Assembly (NCBI GenBank): GCA_001464615.1 | Contig: LNFI01000029.1 | Location: forward strand, 54,214 to 118,213 | Length of the DNA stretch: 64,000 nt | Direction: 5' to 3' | DNA from: Sphingomonadales bacterium Ga0077557 | GTDB lineage: Bacteria; Pseudomonadota; Alphaproteobacteria; Sphingomonadales; Sphingomonadaceae | Part shown: one piece after another, positions 63,976 through 64,000 of the stretch | Layout: each line of letters begins with the position of its first letter | Numbering within the stretch: the stretch's first letter is position 1 | Program-made: the position numbers and the translations under genes | The notes under the pieces: model-generated | The model's input: the letters and a program-made list of their open reading frames with translations, nothing else | Database searches by the model: none | What the model was told of the DNA's origin: nothing

Positions 63976-64000
63976 GTGATCCGTTCTTCCCCCCTCCCCC

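Noticed and set aside
63976..64000. Partial gene at the right edge
   Set aside because: The last 25 bases are non-coding and end in a C/T-rich run like the palindromic repeats; too short to classify.

Overview
This 64 kb window is an ordinary, GC-rich alphaproteobacterial chromosome segment. It most likely comes from a member of the Sphingomonadaceae. The evidence is the gene content (ispH-thrB-rnhA, pth-rplY, a tad/cpa pilus locus, glyQ-glyS-ppdK, TraB/GumN and DUF1214/DUF1254 proteins), the base composition, and several families of short palindromic repeats. I see no rRNA, tRNA, CRISPR array, integrase or classical insertion sequence. No gene is cut by either edge.

Layout. 0.1-5.6 kb: a lipoprotein phosphodiesterase, a Met/His-rich (probably copper-linked) outer-membrane protein with a small Cys/His protein, an HExxH protein and ychF. 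5.8-9.7 kb: a glutaminase-STAS-cNMP fusion, a TIGR02466-like oxygenase, pth and rplY. 9.8-14 kb: three TraB/GumN paralogues around an XRE regulator with two membrane proteins and an operator-like array. 14.1-20.4 kb: glyQ, a DUF559 nuclease element, glyS and ppdK. 20.4-21.5 kb: a DUF1214/DUF1254 pair. 21.5-29.8 kb: the tad/cpa Flp pilus locus on the minus strand, without cpaF or a pilin gene. 29.8-36.8 kb: a hydrolase, a FAD oxidoreductase, DUF1508, a J-domain protein, rnhA-thrB-ispH, a lipoprotein and a cupin. 36.8-41.8 kb: a tandem glycine riboswitch and gcvT-gcvH-gcvPA-gcvPB, a complete glycine cleavage operon apart from the shared L protein. 41.8-42.9 kb: an AT-richer two-gene FRG-domain module. 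43-51.3 kb: membrane and methyltransferase genes, proS, a 2OG oxygenase, an M14-like protein, a DoxX-like protein and trhO. 51.3-57.1 kb: glpD, rnr, two small paralogues and a saccharopine-dehydrogenase-like protein. 57.1-64 kb: an exporter-type ABC transporter, phaZ, a SoxR regulon with its operator, a possible holin-like small peptide, a thiolase and a carboxymuconolactone decarboxylase family protein.

The most striking signal lies in the palindromic repeats. Members of at least three families sit IN FRAME inside housekeeping genes (glyS twice, gcvPB, rnr) and add roughly 25-50 residues each, much like the Rickettsia palindromic elements. One family also encloses a DUF559 (Vsr-like) endonuclease ORF exactly between glyQ and glyS. 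The gcvPB insert has the same two ends without the nuclease, as expected of an autonomous/non-autonomous pair. Other candidates for new biology are the FRG two-gene module, a 30-residue holin-like membrane peptide beside soxR, a terminator-like hairpin inside the start of a lipoprotein gene, and an operator array upstream of the XRE regulator.

Regulation that can be read directly: the glycine riboswitch upstream of gcvT; a perfect SoxR box between soxR and the divergent VOC/membrane-protein pair; and GTCAA-N6-CTGAC repeats before the XRE regulator.
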